Source: Lachnoclostridium sp. UBA7097
GTDB lineage: Bacteria > Bacillota > Clostridia > Lachnospirales > Lachnospiraceae
Length of the DNA: 13,594 nt
Direction: 5' to 3'
NCBI GenBank assembly: GCA_002499945.1
Contig: DKYP01000020.1
Span: forward strand, 1 to 13,594
The position numbers were made by a program, and so were the translations under genes. The notes below the pieces were generated by a model that worked only from the letters and a program-made list of their open reading frames with translations, was not told the origin of the DNA and ran no database searches. Each line of letters begins with the position of its first letter. Position 1 is the first letter of the stretch. Below, piece by piece: positions 1 to 7,101 of this stretch.

Positions 1-230
1 CCACATATAAAAGAATTTTAATAATACATTTGTCCACTTTTATATATGTTTAAGTATAAAATCACTTAATTTAACAAAAAGTCCTGTGATATAATGTTCT
101 GCCATATAAAACCTATATAGCAGGATTTATTGAAACAATGGCCATTACAACAATAAATAACAAATAACTGTAATAATTGCCATTTTTATCTAAGTATAAA
201 TTTTTTATGGTAAAAAGTCAACGGAAATTC
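1..230. other. Non-coding left edge with two inverted repeats
   Basis: I see no credible gene here; all frames are broken into very short pieces. It contains a loose 9-bp inverted repeat (ATATAAAAG at 5-13 and CTTTTATAT at 37-45) and a better hairpin at 138-183, listed separately. The minus-strand membrane protein gene ends at 231, so this is its 3' flank and possibly the 3' flank of a plus-strand gene lying left of the window. Confidence 0.5.
138..187 (+). terminator. Possible intrinsic terminator
   Basis: ATGGC plus ATTACA (138-149) pair with TGTAAT plus GCCAT (169-183), giving an interrupted stem of about 11 bp with small bulges and a 19-nt AT-rich loop. On the plus strand the stem is followed at once by TTTT. 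It would end a plus-strand transcript entering from the left. The minus side has only a short GTTT after the stem, so it is a weak terminator for the 231-611 gene. Confidence 0.3.
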
Positions 231-611
231 CTATTTTTTCTTAATTAGGGAAAGAGCCATTAATACTACGAAATCTATTGCATAACTAATAACTATTATA
301 TAAAAGTTCAGGCTGTTAAATTCTTCACCTGGTTTTATAAACAACAAAACACCATAAAGTATGCCGCACACATAAGCAACCCCCCAGCCTATATATGGCT
401 GTATGGCTATATATGCAGACAGTACAAGGATAATTACAAATATTACTATTGCTGTTATAATACTTGCCCTGTAAAACCCGTCACTCAATAAAGAATCAAT
501 ATTACTCTGGAATATTCCTAATAAAATCTTTGGTATGATTGTCAGCGCAAACACTGGTAACAACGCTATTGTTAAAAAAACAATTATTTTATCTATACCA
601 GGCTTCTCCAT
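231..611 (-). CDS. Small four-helix integral membrane protein, function unknown
   Basis: This 126-residue protein is almost entirely hydrophobic. I see four likely membrane helices at about residues 8-32, 48-68, 73-92 and 101-122, a short external or loop segment around 35-46 (SNIDSLLSDG), and a basic KKK tail suggesting a cytoplasmic C-terminus. The start is well supported: GGAGG lies 6 nt before the ATG. I recognise no family motif and no catalytic residues, so no function is proposed. It is transcribed away from the PF06541-type gene at 774-1673, with 162 bp between the two starts, and shares no operon with anything in the window. A small transporter subunit, holin-like or DUF membrane protein are all possible. 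Confidence 0.75.
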   Translation of the reverse strand: MEKPGIDKIIVFLTIALLPVFALTIIPKILLGIFQSNIDSLLSDGFYRASIITAIVIFVIILVLSAYIAIQPYIGWGVAYVCGILYGVLLFIKPGEEFNSLNFYIIVISYAIDFVVLMALSLIKKK

Positions 612-700
612 TTTGTACCTCCAATATTGCTAATATATCCGCACCTATATTAACATACCACAAAATGGAAGTTTACACAATACTTTTTGTATTAATGAGC

Positions 701-729
701 TTGATAATTATTGGTATAAAGTGTATTAT
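701..729 (+). promoter_or_regulatory. Promoter for the PF06541-type gene
   Basis: TTGATA (701-706) and TATTAT (724-729) are separated by exactly 17 bp, a good sigma-A type promoter. The expected transcription start near 736 leaves a leader of about 38 nt before the ATG at 774, with GAGG at about 764-767 as ribosome site. Confidence 0.6.
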
Positions 730-773
730 ATTATACAGGCAGAATTACAAATATATAAAAAACGAGGATATCT

Positions 774-1673
774 ATGATTTTGGGACTAACACCATATTTT
801 ATATTAATGAATTTTTATATTTTCAGCTTCTTTGGCTGGATTTATGAATGTACTTTTGTTTCTATAAGAGACCATAAACTTATTAACAGAGGATTTTTAA
901 CCGGTCCTTTACTGCCTTTATATGGGACAGGGGCAACACTGGTTTATATAACACTCCGGCCATTTGAACCCTACCCTTCCCTGCTTTTTATATTTGGCAT
1001 GGTTATTGCAACTGTGGCGGAATATATTGTTGCGCTGGTTCTTGAAAAACTTACAAATGCCAAATGGTGGGATTACTCCAATGAACCATATAACTTCCAG
1101 GGCAGGGTGGCTCTTATACCTTCGATGTTCTGGGGGTTTTTATCAGTCTTTTTATTTGATTTTTTAGAGCCTTTCGTTATAAAAATAATTAATTTAATCC
1201 CCAAAAAAGAAGGCACATACCTGCTTGCAGCTGTTATTGTATTATCATCAGCCGATTTAATATATACAGTATTTACTACAATAAACTTCAGCAAACAGCT
1301 CGAAACACTTTACAACTTCCGTAATGAAATTGAAAACCAGTTACAGGATATACGTTTCAAAACATTGCGTGAAACAATATCATCTAAAAATATTAATTTT
1401 AACATTAAGAAAGATGCAATATACCAGAAGATAAATACACTAAAAGATGCCATTGGCACTGATGCCAAACTTATGCAGATTGAAGAACGTTTTAAAAATT
1501 ACTTTGACAGGAATTCAACTTTCCTTAAAAAACGTCCATTTACCGGGAACAGGCGTATCCTTGATGCCTTTCCAACCATGAAATTTGTTTCTAAAAATAA
1601 AAAGCTTGTTGATGTAAGGGAACTGCTCACTAACCTTAATATTAAGACAGGTAAAAATAAAGATAATAAATAA
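774..1673 (+). CDS. PF06541 (CmpB-like, 'putative ABC transporter permease') membrane protein
   Basis: This 299-residue protein has five probable membrane helices (about 5-25, 43-62, 68-90, 111-136, 149-171) followed by a charged, helix-rich cytoplasmic tail of about 125 residues that looks partly coiled-coil. The signature segments GWIYECTFVSIRDHKLINRG (21-40), GPLLPLYGTGA (44-54) and WWDYS...FQGRVALIPSMFWG (98-121) are those I associate with PF06541, a family common in Clostridia. The family was named as ABC permeases, but no ATPase partner is next to it here and transport has not been shown for it to my knowledge. The ATG follows GAGG by 6 nt and sits behind a good promoter. It appears monocistronic. 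Family call is fairly sure; molecular role is unknown. Confidence 0.8.
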   Translation: MILGLTPYFILMNFYIFSFFGWIYECTFVSIRDHKLINRGFLTGPLLPLYGTGATLVYITLRPFEPYPSLLFIFGMVIATVAEYIVALVLEKLTNAKWWDYSNEPYNFQGRVALIPSMFWGFLSVFLFDFLEPFVIKIINLIPKKEGTYLLAAVIVLSSADLIYTVFTTINFSKQLETLYNFRNEIENQLQDIRFKTLRETISSKNINFNIKKDAIYQKINTLKDAIGTDAKLMQIEERFKNYFDRNSTFLKKRPFTGNRRILDAFPTMKFVSKNKKLVDVRELLTNLNIKTGKNKDNK

Positions 1674-1690
1674 CTTATATCCGCCATATA

Positions 1691-1724
1691 AAAATAAAAA
1701 GGGTGGTTGATTTCCAAGCCGCCC
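1691..1724 (-). terminator. Terminator of the holin-like toxin mRNA
   Basis: GGGTGGTTG (1701-1709) pairs with CAAGCCGCCC (1715-1724) with one G bulge and one G-U pair around a 5-nt loop. Read on the minus strand, the stem is followed by TTTTTATTTT. The -35 element of the opposing antisense promoter lies inside this hairpin. Confidence 0.65.
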
Positions 1725-1735
1725 TGGTGTATAAT
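1707..1735 (+). promoter_or_regulatory. Promoter of the antisense RNA
   Basis: TTGATT (1707-1712) and a perfect TATAAT (1730-1735) are spaced by 17 bp. No open reading frame follows on the plus strand, so the product is most simply a non-coding RNA starting near 1742. It points into the 3' part of the minus-strand toxin gene. Confidence 0.65.
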
Positions 1736-1741
1736 CTAAGC

Positions 1742-1840
1742 AGAAAGGTAACCGGATATGACCCCGGTCCACCCTCAGTAAAATTTGAATAAAGAAATAG
1801 CATCTAAACTTTGCTGGAGTCTGGGATGCTGTTTCTTTTT
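1742..1840 (+). ncRNA. Candidate antisense RNA (antitoxin) to the holin-like toxin
   Basis: The unit is defined by a promoter upstream (1707-1735) and an intrinsic terminator at its end. The terminator stem is AAATAGCATC (1795-1804) with GATGCTGTTT (1825-1834), 10 bp including one T-G pair, followed by CTTTTT to 1840. A second small hairpin, ACCGG (1751-1755) with CCGGT (1764-1768), lies near its 5' end. The RNA would be about 100 nt and complementary to the last 22 or so codons and the 3' untranslated part of the toxin mRNA. That is the arrangement known for TxpA/RatA and BsrG/SR4 of Bacillus subtilis. Ends are inferred from motifs only. Confidence 0.55.
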
Positions 1841-1933
1841 GTTGTTATGATTGTCTATGTATGACAGAGCCGCAAAAATTGCTAATAATAAAGTAAGCAC
1901 TTCTAATAAAGTAAGCACTTCTAATGTATCCAT
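1775..1933 (-). CDS. Small holin-like toxin peptide (type I toxin-antitoxin), 52 aa
   Basis: This peptide of 52 residues begins MDTLEVLTLLEVLTLLLAIF, giving one membrane helix (about 4-24), followed by SYIDNHNNKKK and an 18-residue polar tail. A short acidic/polar start, one helix, then a Y-I-D-basic cluster is the look of the putative holin-like toxin peptides (Pfam Hol_Tox, TxpA-like) of Firmicutes; this family call is from memory of the pattern. AAGGAGGG lies 9 nt before the ATG at 1933; an in-frame ATG two codons earlier (1939) is too close to that site. A terminator at 1691-1724 ends the gene and a plus-strand RNA overlaps its 3' end. Residues 4-9 (LEVLTL) are exactly repeated at 10-15 because of an 18-bp tandem DNA repeat, which lengthens the helix and may weaken the toxin. 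It lies between two plus-strand genes and would be missed by gene callers with a length cutoff. Confidence 0.65.
   Translation of the reverse strand: MDTLEVLTLLEVLTLLLAIFAALSYIDNHNNKKKQHPRLQQSLDAISLFKFY
1886..1925. repeat. 18-bp perfect tandem repeat inside the toxin gene
   Basis: The unit TAAAGTAAGCACTTCTAA occurs twice in direct succession, and the period-18 match extends without mismatch over 40 bp (about 2.2 copies). It is in frame with the minus-strand peptide and encodes a duplicated hexapeptide in its membrane helix. A slippage-type duplication is the simplest origin. Confidence 0.9.
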
Positions 1934-2000
1934 AGGCATCTCCCTCCTTCAAGACTAGAGGGCATCTAACAACCTGAAAGTCACATCCACCTTCTTTTCG

Positions 2001-2006
2001 ATTATA
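2001..2006 (-). promoter_or_regulatory. Possible -10 element for the toxin mRNA
   Basis: On the minus strand a perfect TATAAT lies 67 bp upstream of the toxin ATG. No good -35 is found at 16-18 bp from it, so this is a weak or regulated promoter, or the true one lies elsewhere. Transcription from here to the terminator would give an mRNA of about 300 nt with a leader of about 60 nt. Confidence 0.35.
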
Positions 2007-2037
2007 TTTGTCCTATAACCAGTTTAGGGGCAAATAC

Positions 2038-2083
2038 GTACAATATAATGTTATATATTGCAAACATACACAATATATGGTAG
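2038..2083 (+). promoter_or_regulatory. Candidate NrdR-like operator and promoter region of nrdD
   Basis: ACACAATATATGGTAG (2068-2083) matches the NrdR box pattern ACACWATATATWGTGT at 13 of 16 positions by my count. GTACAATATAATGTTA (2038-2053) matches at about 11 of 16 and begins 30 bp upstream; known NrdR box pairs are usually about 31-32 bp apart, so phasing is one base short. The upstream copy contains TATAAT (2044-2049), a possible -10, and sits in an inverted repeat CAATATA (2041-2047) / TATATTG (2054-2060). NrdR repression of nrdD is well known in other bacteria. The region is AT-rich, so chance similarity is a real risk. Confidence 0.35.
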
Positions 2084-2093
2084 TATATATACC

Positions 2094-2125
2094 GTACCCG
2101 ATAATACCTGCAGGGTACAGTTTTT
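2094..2125 (+). terminator. Leader hairpin upstream of nrdD, attenuator-like
   Basis: GTACCC (2094-2099) pairs with GGGTAC (2113-2118), a perfect 6-bp stem with a 13-nt loop, followed by AG and TTTTT (2121-2125). It lies 33 bp before the nrdD start and would be in the leader of any transcript begun at 2044-2049. The stem is short, so it could be a weak terminator or only a chance inverted repeat. Confidence 0.25.
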
Positions 2126-2157
2126 ACATATTATTCCATATGAAAGGACTGGTTGTT

Positions 2158-4320
2158 ATGAAGATTATAAAGCGCAGTGGTACAGAAGAAACTTTTAATA
2201 TAGATAAAATTATTGCGGCTATTAATAAGGCTAATAAAGAGGTTGCAACTATTAACCGCATGTCTGAAGAACAGATAAATGAAATTGCCGGAAATGTAGC
2301 GCAGATATGTGCTGATATGAACAGGGCCCTTAATGTTGAGGAAATACAGGACCTTGTTGAGAACCAGATTATGAATAAACGTGCATTTGCGGTTGCCCGT
2401 AAATATATTACTTACCGCTATACAAGGGCACTTGTACGAAAATCAAATTCCACTGATAAGCAGATTATGAGCCTTCTTGAATGCCAGAATGAGGAAGTCC
2501 TTCAGGAAAATTCCAATAAAAACCCTGCTGTCAACAGTGTGCAGCGTGATTATATGGCAGGTGAGGTAAGCAAGGATATTACTAAAAGATTTTTACTTCC
2601 TGAAGATATTGTACGTGCACATGAACAGGGGATTATACATTTCCATGACTCTGATTATTTTGCACAGCATATGCACAACTGCTGCCTTGTTAATCTTGAA
2701 GATATGCTGCAGAATGGTACTGTTATAAGCGAAACAATGATAGACCCGCCAAAAAGCTTTTCAACGGCATGTAATATAGCAACACAGAGCATTGCGCAGA
2801 TTGCCAGTTCCCAGTATGGCGGGCAGAGTATTTCACTTGCACACCTTGCACCTTTTGTTAATGTAAGCCGCCTTAAATTCCGCAGGCAGGTTGCAGAGGA
2901 ATTTAAAGAATCTGGAATTGAATGTACCACAGAACAGATAAACCAGGTTGCTGAACTCCGTGTTAAAGATGAGATAAAGCGTGGTGTACAGATGATACAG
3001 TACCAGGTTATAACACTTATGACTACTAACGGACAAGCCCCTTTTGTAACTATATTTATGTATCTTGATGAGGTGCCGGAAGGAAGGCTGCGTAAAGACC
3101 TTGCCATGATTACAGAGGAAATACTGCGCCAGCGCATACTTGGTGTTAAAAATGAAAAAGGAGTTTATATTACACCTGCATTTCCAAAACTTATATATGT
3201 ACTTGAAGAAGATAATATACGTGAAGGCTCTAAATACTGGTATTTAACAAAACTTGCCGCAAAATGTACTGCAAAACGCATGGTTCCTGATTATATTTCT
3301 GAAAAAATTATGAAAAAGCTTAAAGACGGGAACTGTTATACATGCATGGGCTGCCGTTCTTTCCTTACAGTTTACCATGATGAAAATAATAAACCTAAAT
3401 TTTATGGAAGGTTTAACCAGGGGGTTGTAACTGTTAATCTTGTTGATATTGCATGTTCATCTGAAGGTGATATGGATAAATTCTGGGAAATATTTAATGA
3501 ACGCATGGAACTTTGCAAACGTGCGCTTATGTGCCGCCATAACAGGCTTAAAGGGACACCATCTGATGTAGCGCCTATTTTATGGCAGTATGGTGCACTT
3601 GCCCGTCTTAAAAAGGGAGAGAAGATTGACAAACTGCTCTATAACGGGTATTCAACATTGTCACTTGGATATGCAGGGCTTTGTGAATGTACACGCTATA
3701 TGACAGGCAAGCCGCATACACACCCTGATGCAACACCATTTGCACTTGAAGTAATGCAAAAGCTTAATGATTTCTGTGCAAAATGGCGCAAGGAAGAAAA
3801 TATTGATTTCAGTTTATACGGGACACCTCTCGAATCAACTACATATAAGTTTTCAAAATGCCTGCAAAAACGTTTTGGAATTATAAGAGGGGTTACTGAT
3901 AAAAATTATATAACCAACAGTTACCATGTACATGTAACAGAAGAAATCAACGCCTTTGAAAAACTGAAGTTTGAAGCACAGTTCCAGCGTCTTTCACCAG
4001 GTGGTGCAATAAGCTATGTTGAAGTGCCAAATATGGAGAATAACATTGATGCTGTACTTGAACTTATGAAATATATTTATAATAATATTATGTATGCTGA
4101 ACTTAATACTAAAAGTGATTACTGCCAGGAGTGCGGATATACCGGACAAATCCAGATAGTTACTGATGTACATGGCAAACTGGTATGGGAATGTCCAAAC
4201 TGCGGCAATTCTGACCAGAATAAAATGAATGTTGCACGCCGTACATGTGGCTATATCGGCACACAGTTCTGGAACCAGGGACGCACACAGGAAATAAAAG
4301 AAAGGGTACTCCACCTGTAG
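2158..4320 (+). CDS. nrdD: Anaerobic (class III) ribonucleoside-triphosphate reductase NrdD
   Basis: NrdD reduces ribonucleoside triphosphates to deoxyribonucleotides without oxygen, using a glycyl radical. The 720-residue protein (close to the 712 of E. coli) opens with an ATP-cone (about 1-90; IKRSGTEETFNIDKI) that gives allosteric control by ATP/dATP. The glycyl-radical motif RTCGYIG near the C-terminus puts the radical at Gly698. C656, C659, C679 and C682 form the CxxC...CxxC zinc site just before it. Conserved cysteines at 175-176 (NCC) and 393-399 (CYTCMGC) are the candidates for the substrate-side thiyl chemistry. I start at ATG 2158, with AAAGGA 9 nt upstream; the open frame extends to 2008 but that extension (MSYNQF...) has no ribosome site and precedes the family's usual start. 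No nrdG (radical-SAM activase) follows; the next gene is convergent. Confidence 0.95.
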   Translation: MKIIKRSGTEETFNIDKIIAAINKANKEVATINRMSEEQINEIAGNVAQICADMNRALNVEEIQDLVENQIMNKRAFAVARKYITYRYTRALVRKSNSTDKQIMSLLECQNEEVLQENSNKNPAVNSVQRDYMAGEVSKDITKRFLLPEDIVRAHEQGIIHFHDSDYFAQHMHNCCLVNLEDMLQNGTVISETMIDPPKSFSTACNIATQSIAQIASSQYGGQSISLAHLAPFVNVSRLKFRRQVAEEFKESGIECTTEQINQVAELRVKDEIKRGVQMIQYQVITLMTTNGQAPFVTIFMYLDEVPEGRLRKDLAMITEEILRQRILGVKNEKGVYITPAFPKLIYVLEEDNIREGSKYWYLTKLAAKCTAKRMVPDYISEKIMKKLKDGNCYTCMGCRSFLTVYHDENNKPKFYGRFNQGVVTVNLVDIACSSEGDMDKFWEIFNERMELCKRALMCRHNRLKGTPSDVAPILWQYGALARLKKGEKIDKLLYNGYSTLSLGYAGLCECTRYMTGKPHTHPDATPFALEVMQKLNDFCAKWRKEENIDFSLYGTPLESTTYKFSKCLQKRFGIIRGVTDKNYITNSYHVHVTEEINAFEKLKFEAQFQRLSPGGAISYVEVPNMENNIDAVLELMKYIYNNIMYAELNTKSDYCQECGYTGQIQIVTDVHGKLVWECPNCGNSDQNKMNVARRTCGYIGTQFWNQGRTQEIKERVLHL

Positions 4321-4350
4321 GATATTAAAATATAATGGTATAAATGATAT

Positions 4351-4396
4351 AATGGTTAAATGGCTGTATACTTTGCTGCCATTTAACCATTTTCCT
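4351..4396. terminator. Convergent terminator between nrdD and the histidine kinase
   Basis: AATGGTTAAATGGC (4351-4364) and GCCATTTAACCATT (4378-4391) form a perfect 14-bp stem with a 13-nt loop, followed on the plus strand by TTTTCC. It ends nrdD. The minus strand has ATATCATTTAT after the stem, so it may also serve the kinase operon that ends at 4407, less efficiently. Confidence 0.75.
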
Positions 4397-4406
4397 GCTT
4401 TGCCAC

Positions 4407-5642
4407 TTATATTTTCTGGAAAACCACTGTTACTACCATATCTTTTCCATTTATCTCTGCAAATATTTCTCCATTCATTTTATGCATAAGCTGCCTGCAT
4501 ATATACAGTCCCAGCCCGCTTCCCTTATTACTTTCTGCATTAGAACCACGCCAGAAGCTGTCAAATATATGTGGAAGTTCTGTTTCTGGAAGCTCATTCC
4601 CGCTGTTTCTTATTACTACAAGTATACATCCGTCTTCTTCTGCAAAATTTATGCTTATAACATTCCCATCACCATATTTTATAGCATTTTCTATTATATT
4701 CTGCACCACTTCAACAGCCCTGTTCTTATCCCCATATATAAGGCAGTCTGTATATTTTTCTATATCAAATTTTATATTAACAAGGGCTAATTTTTCATTA
4801 TAATACCCTGCAATTTTATTAATTACTGATGAAAGGAAAATTTCGCCTGCATCTACATCAAGGCTTAAATATTCTTCACTTGAAGCTTTAGCAATCTGTG
4901 AAACAAATTTTTCAATTTCATCTGTTTTCTTATTTATCTTCTCTGCAATTTCATGCTGTTTTGCACTGTCTTTATAAAGATTTGTTAAAAATGCTTTGGA
5001 ATATAATTTTATGGCTGATAAAGGTGTTTTTATATCATGTGAAATTGAAAGCAGCAATGTATTTTTATCTTTTTGCAATTTTAATTCCCGCTGTTTCTGT
5101 TCTTCGATATTTTCACGCAGCAGGTCAAGCCCCCATAAAAATCTTCCAAAATAGCGGTTTTTACTCTCCTTTAACGGAACCACAAGATTTCCTTTTGAAA
5201 GTTCATATGGCAGCCCTGAAAGTGCTTCAAATGGAAAAAGTATTTTCTGGCGTACAAAAGCAAATACAGCTATAACTACAGATGCCATTATAACAATTAT
5301 TATATCTGCCATTATAATAATACCTGTATTGCTGCTGCCCCCTGTAATATAGTCAAAACGGTATAATGAACCGTTTATTTCACAAATATAATAATCACTG
5401 TTTACATTATAAAAACCATTGCTGTTATTATATTCCTGGATATTTGTTATATATTTGTACTTTGAAATATCTATACTGCCATAACCTTTTTCTTCTATTT
5501 CCAGTGCTGCCCTTTTTATCTCCACACGGTACTGCCTGCCATTTTGTAATGTATTGTAATTTGCCATTGCAATATTAAAACCAGCAAACATTGCAATAAT
5601 TAATATAACTGTAATTATATATATTTTATCAAATAATTTCAT
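4407..5642 (-). CDS. Sensor histidine kinase of the ABC-transporter operon
   Basis: This 411-residue kinase autophosphorylates on histidine and passes the phosphate to the regulator encoded just upstream. The order is: membrane helix about 8-27, external loop about 28-107, second helix about 108-130, linker, HisKA dimerisation domain with SISHDIKTPLSA (phosphorylated His202), and HATPase domain with N-box QNIIENAIKYG (N315, N319) and G-box KGSGLGLYI (373-381). The usual DxGxG box reads NSGNEL, as in several VanS/CusS-like kinases, so activity is still expected. The roughly 80-residue external loop separates it from BceS-type kinases, which have almost none and sense through their transporter. 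The ATG overlaps the regulator's stop by 4 nt (ATGA), indicating translational coupling. It is the last gene of a four-gene operon. The signal is unknown. Confidence 0.9.
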   Translation of the reverse strand: MKLFDKIYIITVILIIAMFAGFNIAMANYNTLQNGRQYRVEIKRAALEIEEKGYGSIDISKYKYITNIQEYNNSNGFYNVNSDYYICEINGSLYRFDYITGGSSNTGIIIMADIIIVIMASVVIAVFAFVRQKILFPFEALSGLPYELSKGNLVVPLKESKNRYFGRFLWGLDLLRENIEEQKQRELKLQKDKNTLLLSISHDIKTPLSAIKLYSKAFLTNLYKDSAKQHEIAEKINKKTDEIEKFVSQIAKASSEEYLSLDVDAGEIFLSSVINKIAGYYNEKLALVNIKFDIEKYTDCLIYGDKNRAVEVVQNIIENAIKYGDGNVISINFAEEDGCILVVIRNSGNELPETELPHIFDSFWRGSNAESNKGSGLGLYICRQLMHKMNGEIFAEINGKDMVVTVVFQKI

Positions 5643-6301
5643 ACAAATTTATAACCCATGCCCCATATTGTAACTATCTTCTCTGGTTTGCCAGGGTTGT
5701 CCTCTATCTTCTGGCGCAGCCATTTTATATGTACAGTAAGTGTCTGTGGCTCTGAAAAACTGTCACTTCCCCATATTTTGTTAAAAATAAACTCCTTGCC
5801 AAGTACCCTTCCCCTGTTTTCCATAAGCAGGCAAAGTAAATCAAATTCTTTTACAGACAGGACAAGCGGCATACCATCTTTTTCCACAGTACGGCTTGTT
5901 TTATTAAGTCTTATATTATCACATGTAATTCCATCAGCTGCATACCTGCGTTTGAAAATACCACTTATTTTAGCAAGCAGGATATCAATATCATATGGCT
6001 TCCCAATATAATCATCTGCACCCAGGTTTAACCCGTCAAGCTCTGATTGTTTATCACTCTTAGCACTAATTATAATAACTGGTGTATTACCTTCTTCACG
6101 TATTTTCCTGCATACTGCAAACCCGTCAATTCCAGGAAGCATAATATCAAGCAGTACAAGCTTTGCCCCTTTTTCCTTATATAATTCCAAAGCTTTATTT
6201 CCATCTTCTGCAATACAGACAGAATAATTATTAGCATATAGAAAATCTGCAAGAAGCCCTGCCAGTTCTTTATTATCTTCGACAATTAAAATATCTGCCA
6301 T
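5639..6301 (-). CDS. OmpR/VanR-type response regulator
   Basis: This 220-residue regulator has a receiver domain (about 1-118) with the acidic pair E8/D9, phosphoacceptor D52 in LLDIMLPG, switch Ser79 and Lys101 in GKPYD, followed by a winged-helix DNA-binding domain (about 128-220; SVKEFDLLCLLMENRG and VHIKWLRQKIE are typical). It is phosphorylated by the kinase that overlaps its 3' end and should bind direct repeats as a dimer. A plausible target is the operon's own promoter, where ATTTAA occurs twice 11 bp apart (9503-9519). The ribosome site is weak (GGGA about 11 nt before the ATG), and 23 bp separate it from the ATPase gene. It is like VanR, BceR or PhoP in architecture; which subgroup cannot be settled by eye. 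Confidence 0.92.
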   Translation of the reverse strand: MADILIVEDNKELAGLLADFLYANNYSVCIAEDGNKALELYKEKGAKLVLLDIMLPGIDGFAVCRKIREEGNTPVIIISAKSDKQSELDGLNLGADDYIGKPYDIDILLAKISGIFKRRYAADGITCDNIRLNKTSRTVEKDGMPLVLSVKEFDLLCLLMENRGRVLGKEFIFNKIWGSDSFSEPQTLTVHIKWLRQKIEDNPGKPEKIVTIWGMGYKFV

Positions 6302-6324
6302 AACAATAATTTCCCATGCCGTCT

Positions 6325-7086
6325 TTACCAGCCCATTTCCATAAGCCAGTTACTAACCTGCCTTTCCCTTTCACGTAGTTTAGTGCTTCCAGTATATCTT
6401 CCTGGATTATACTCCCCCTCAATATTCCCGTCAGCTATATAAAGAAGCCTTGTACATCTTGCAGCAACCCTTACATCATGTGTAACAAGCAGCACTGTTG
6501 TTCCCTCCCTGTTAATGCGTTCCAGTTCTTCCATAACCTCACCAGAAGCCGTCCTGTCAAGGGCGCCTGTCGGCTCATCTGCAAAAATTATATCAGGCTG
6601 GTTAATCATGCCACGGCATATACATGCCCTCTGTAACTGCCCTCCCGAAACTTCATTAATATCATTATCTGCAATTTCACTAATTCCAAGCTTGTGCATT
6701 AAAGCCATGCCACGCTCTGCCGTTTTATTATGTTTTTCCTTTATTTTGCCAGACTGGCACGCTGGAAGTATAATATTATCAAGTATGGAAAGATTTTTTA
6801 ACATATACATCTGCTGGAATATAAATCCCATTTTATCAAGGCGCAGCTTTGCAAGTTCATTTTCATCCATGCCAGAAATATCTTTCCCTAAGAATTTCAC
6901 TTCACCAGCAGTAATATTATCCATTCCAGAAACTGAATATAAAAGTGTAGACTTCCCTGAGCCGGATGCACCCATAATTGCCACCATTTCCCCTGCTTTT
7001 ACAGTAAAATTAACATTTTTAAGCACATTATTCTGGCGTTTGTTTATAATATAAGTTTTACATAAATCTTTAACTTCTAATACCAT
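6325..7086 (-). CDS. ABC transporter ATP-binding protein (MacB/LolD/BceA type)
   Basis: This 253-residue ATPase powers the FtsX-type permease encoded 15 bp upstream. It shows Walker A GASGSGKST (39-47), Q-loop FIFQQ (88-92), signature VSGGQLQR (146-153), Walker B IIFADEPTGALD (166-177, catalytic E171) and H-loop His203 in VTHD. The sequence style (ADEPTGALD) is that of LolD/MacB/BceA ATPases, which drive conformational work on the outer face rather than ordinary substrate import. A short extra tail after about residue 225, rich in charged residues and ending NWLMEMGW, is beyond the usual core. GGGGG just after the permease stop, about 11 nt before the ATG, is the likely ribosome site. Confidence 0.93.
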   Translation of the reverse strand: MVLEVKDLCKTYIINKRQNNVLKNVNFTVKAGEMVAIMGASGSGKSTLLYSVSGMDNITAGEVKFLGKDISGMDENELAKLRLDKMGFIFQQMYMLKNLSILDNIILPACQSGKIKEKHNKTAERGMALMHKLGISEIADNDINEVSGGQLQRACICRGMINQPDIIFADEPTGALDRTASGEVMEELERINREGTTVLLVTHDVRVAARCTRLLYIADGNIEGEYNPGRYTGSTKLRERERQVSNWLMEMGW

Positions 7087-7101
7087 ATCTATAAGAACCC
7101 C

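Noticed and set aside
5..45. Inverted repeat at the left edge as a terminator
   Set aside because: AT-only 9-bp arms with a 23-nt loop and no T-tract; too weak.
539..847. Plus-strand frame of 102 codons overlapping both divergent genes
   Set aside because: It runs antisense through the start of the 231-611 gene and out of frame into the 774 gene, covers the promoter at 701-729, and lacks a ribosome site.
2008..2157. N-terminal extension of NrdD from 2008
   Set aside because: No ribosome site, unlike any NrdD start, and it lies across the putative promoter and hairpin; ATG 2158 has AAAGGA and begins the ATP-cone.
1741..2157. Cobalamin or other riboswitch before nrdD
   Set aside because: Nothing like a B12 box or other known aptamer core is seen, and the structured part is explained by the toxin-antisense pair.
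2655..3137. 160-codon minus-strand frame inside nrdD
   Set aside because: Antisense to a highly conserved enzyme region; cysteine-rich but without start signals.
6515..7054. 179-codon plus-strand frame opposite the ABC ATPase
   Set aside because: The opposite strand carries all ATPase motifs; this frame has no recognisable domain or start signal.
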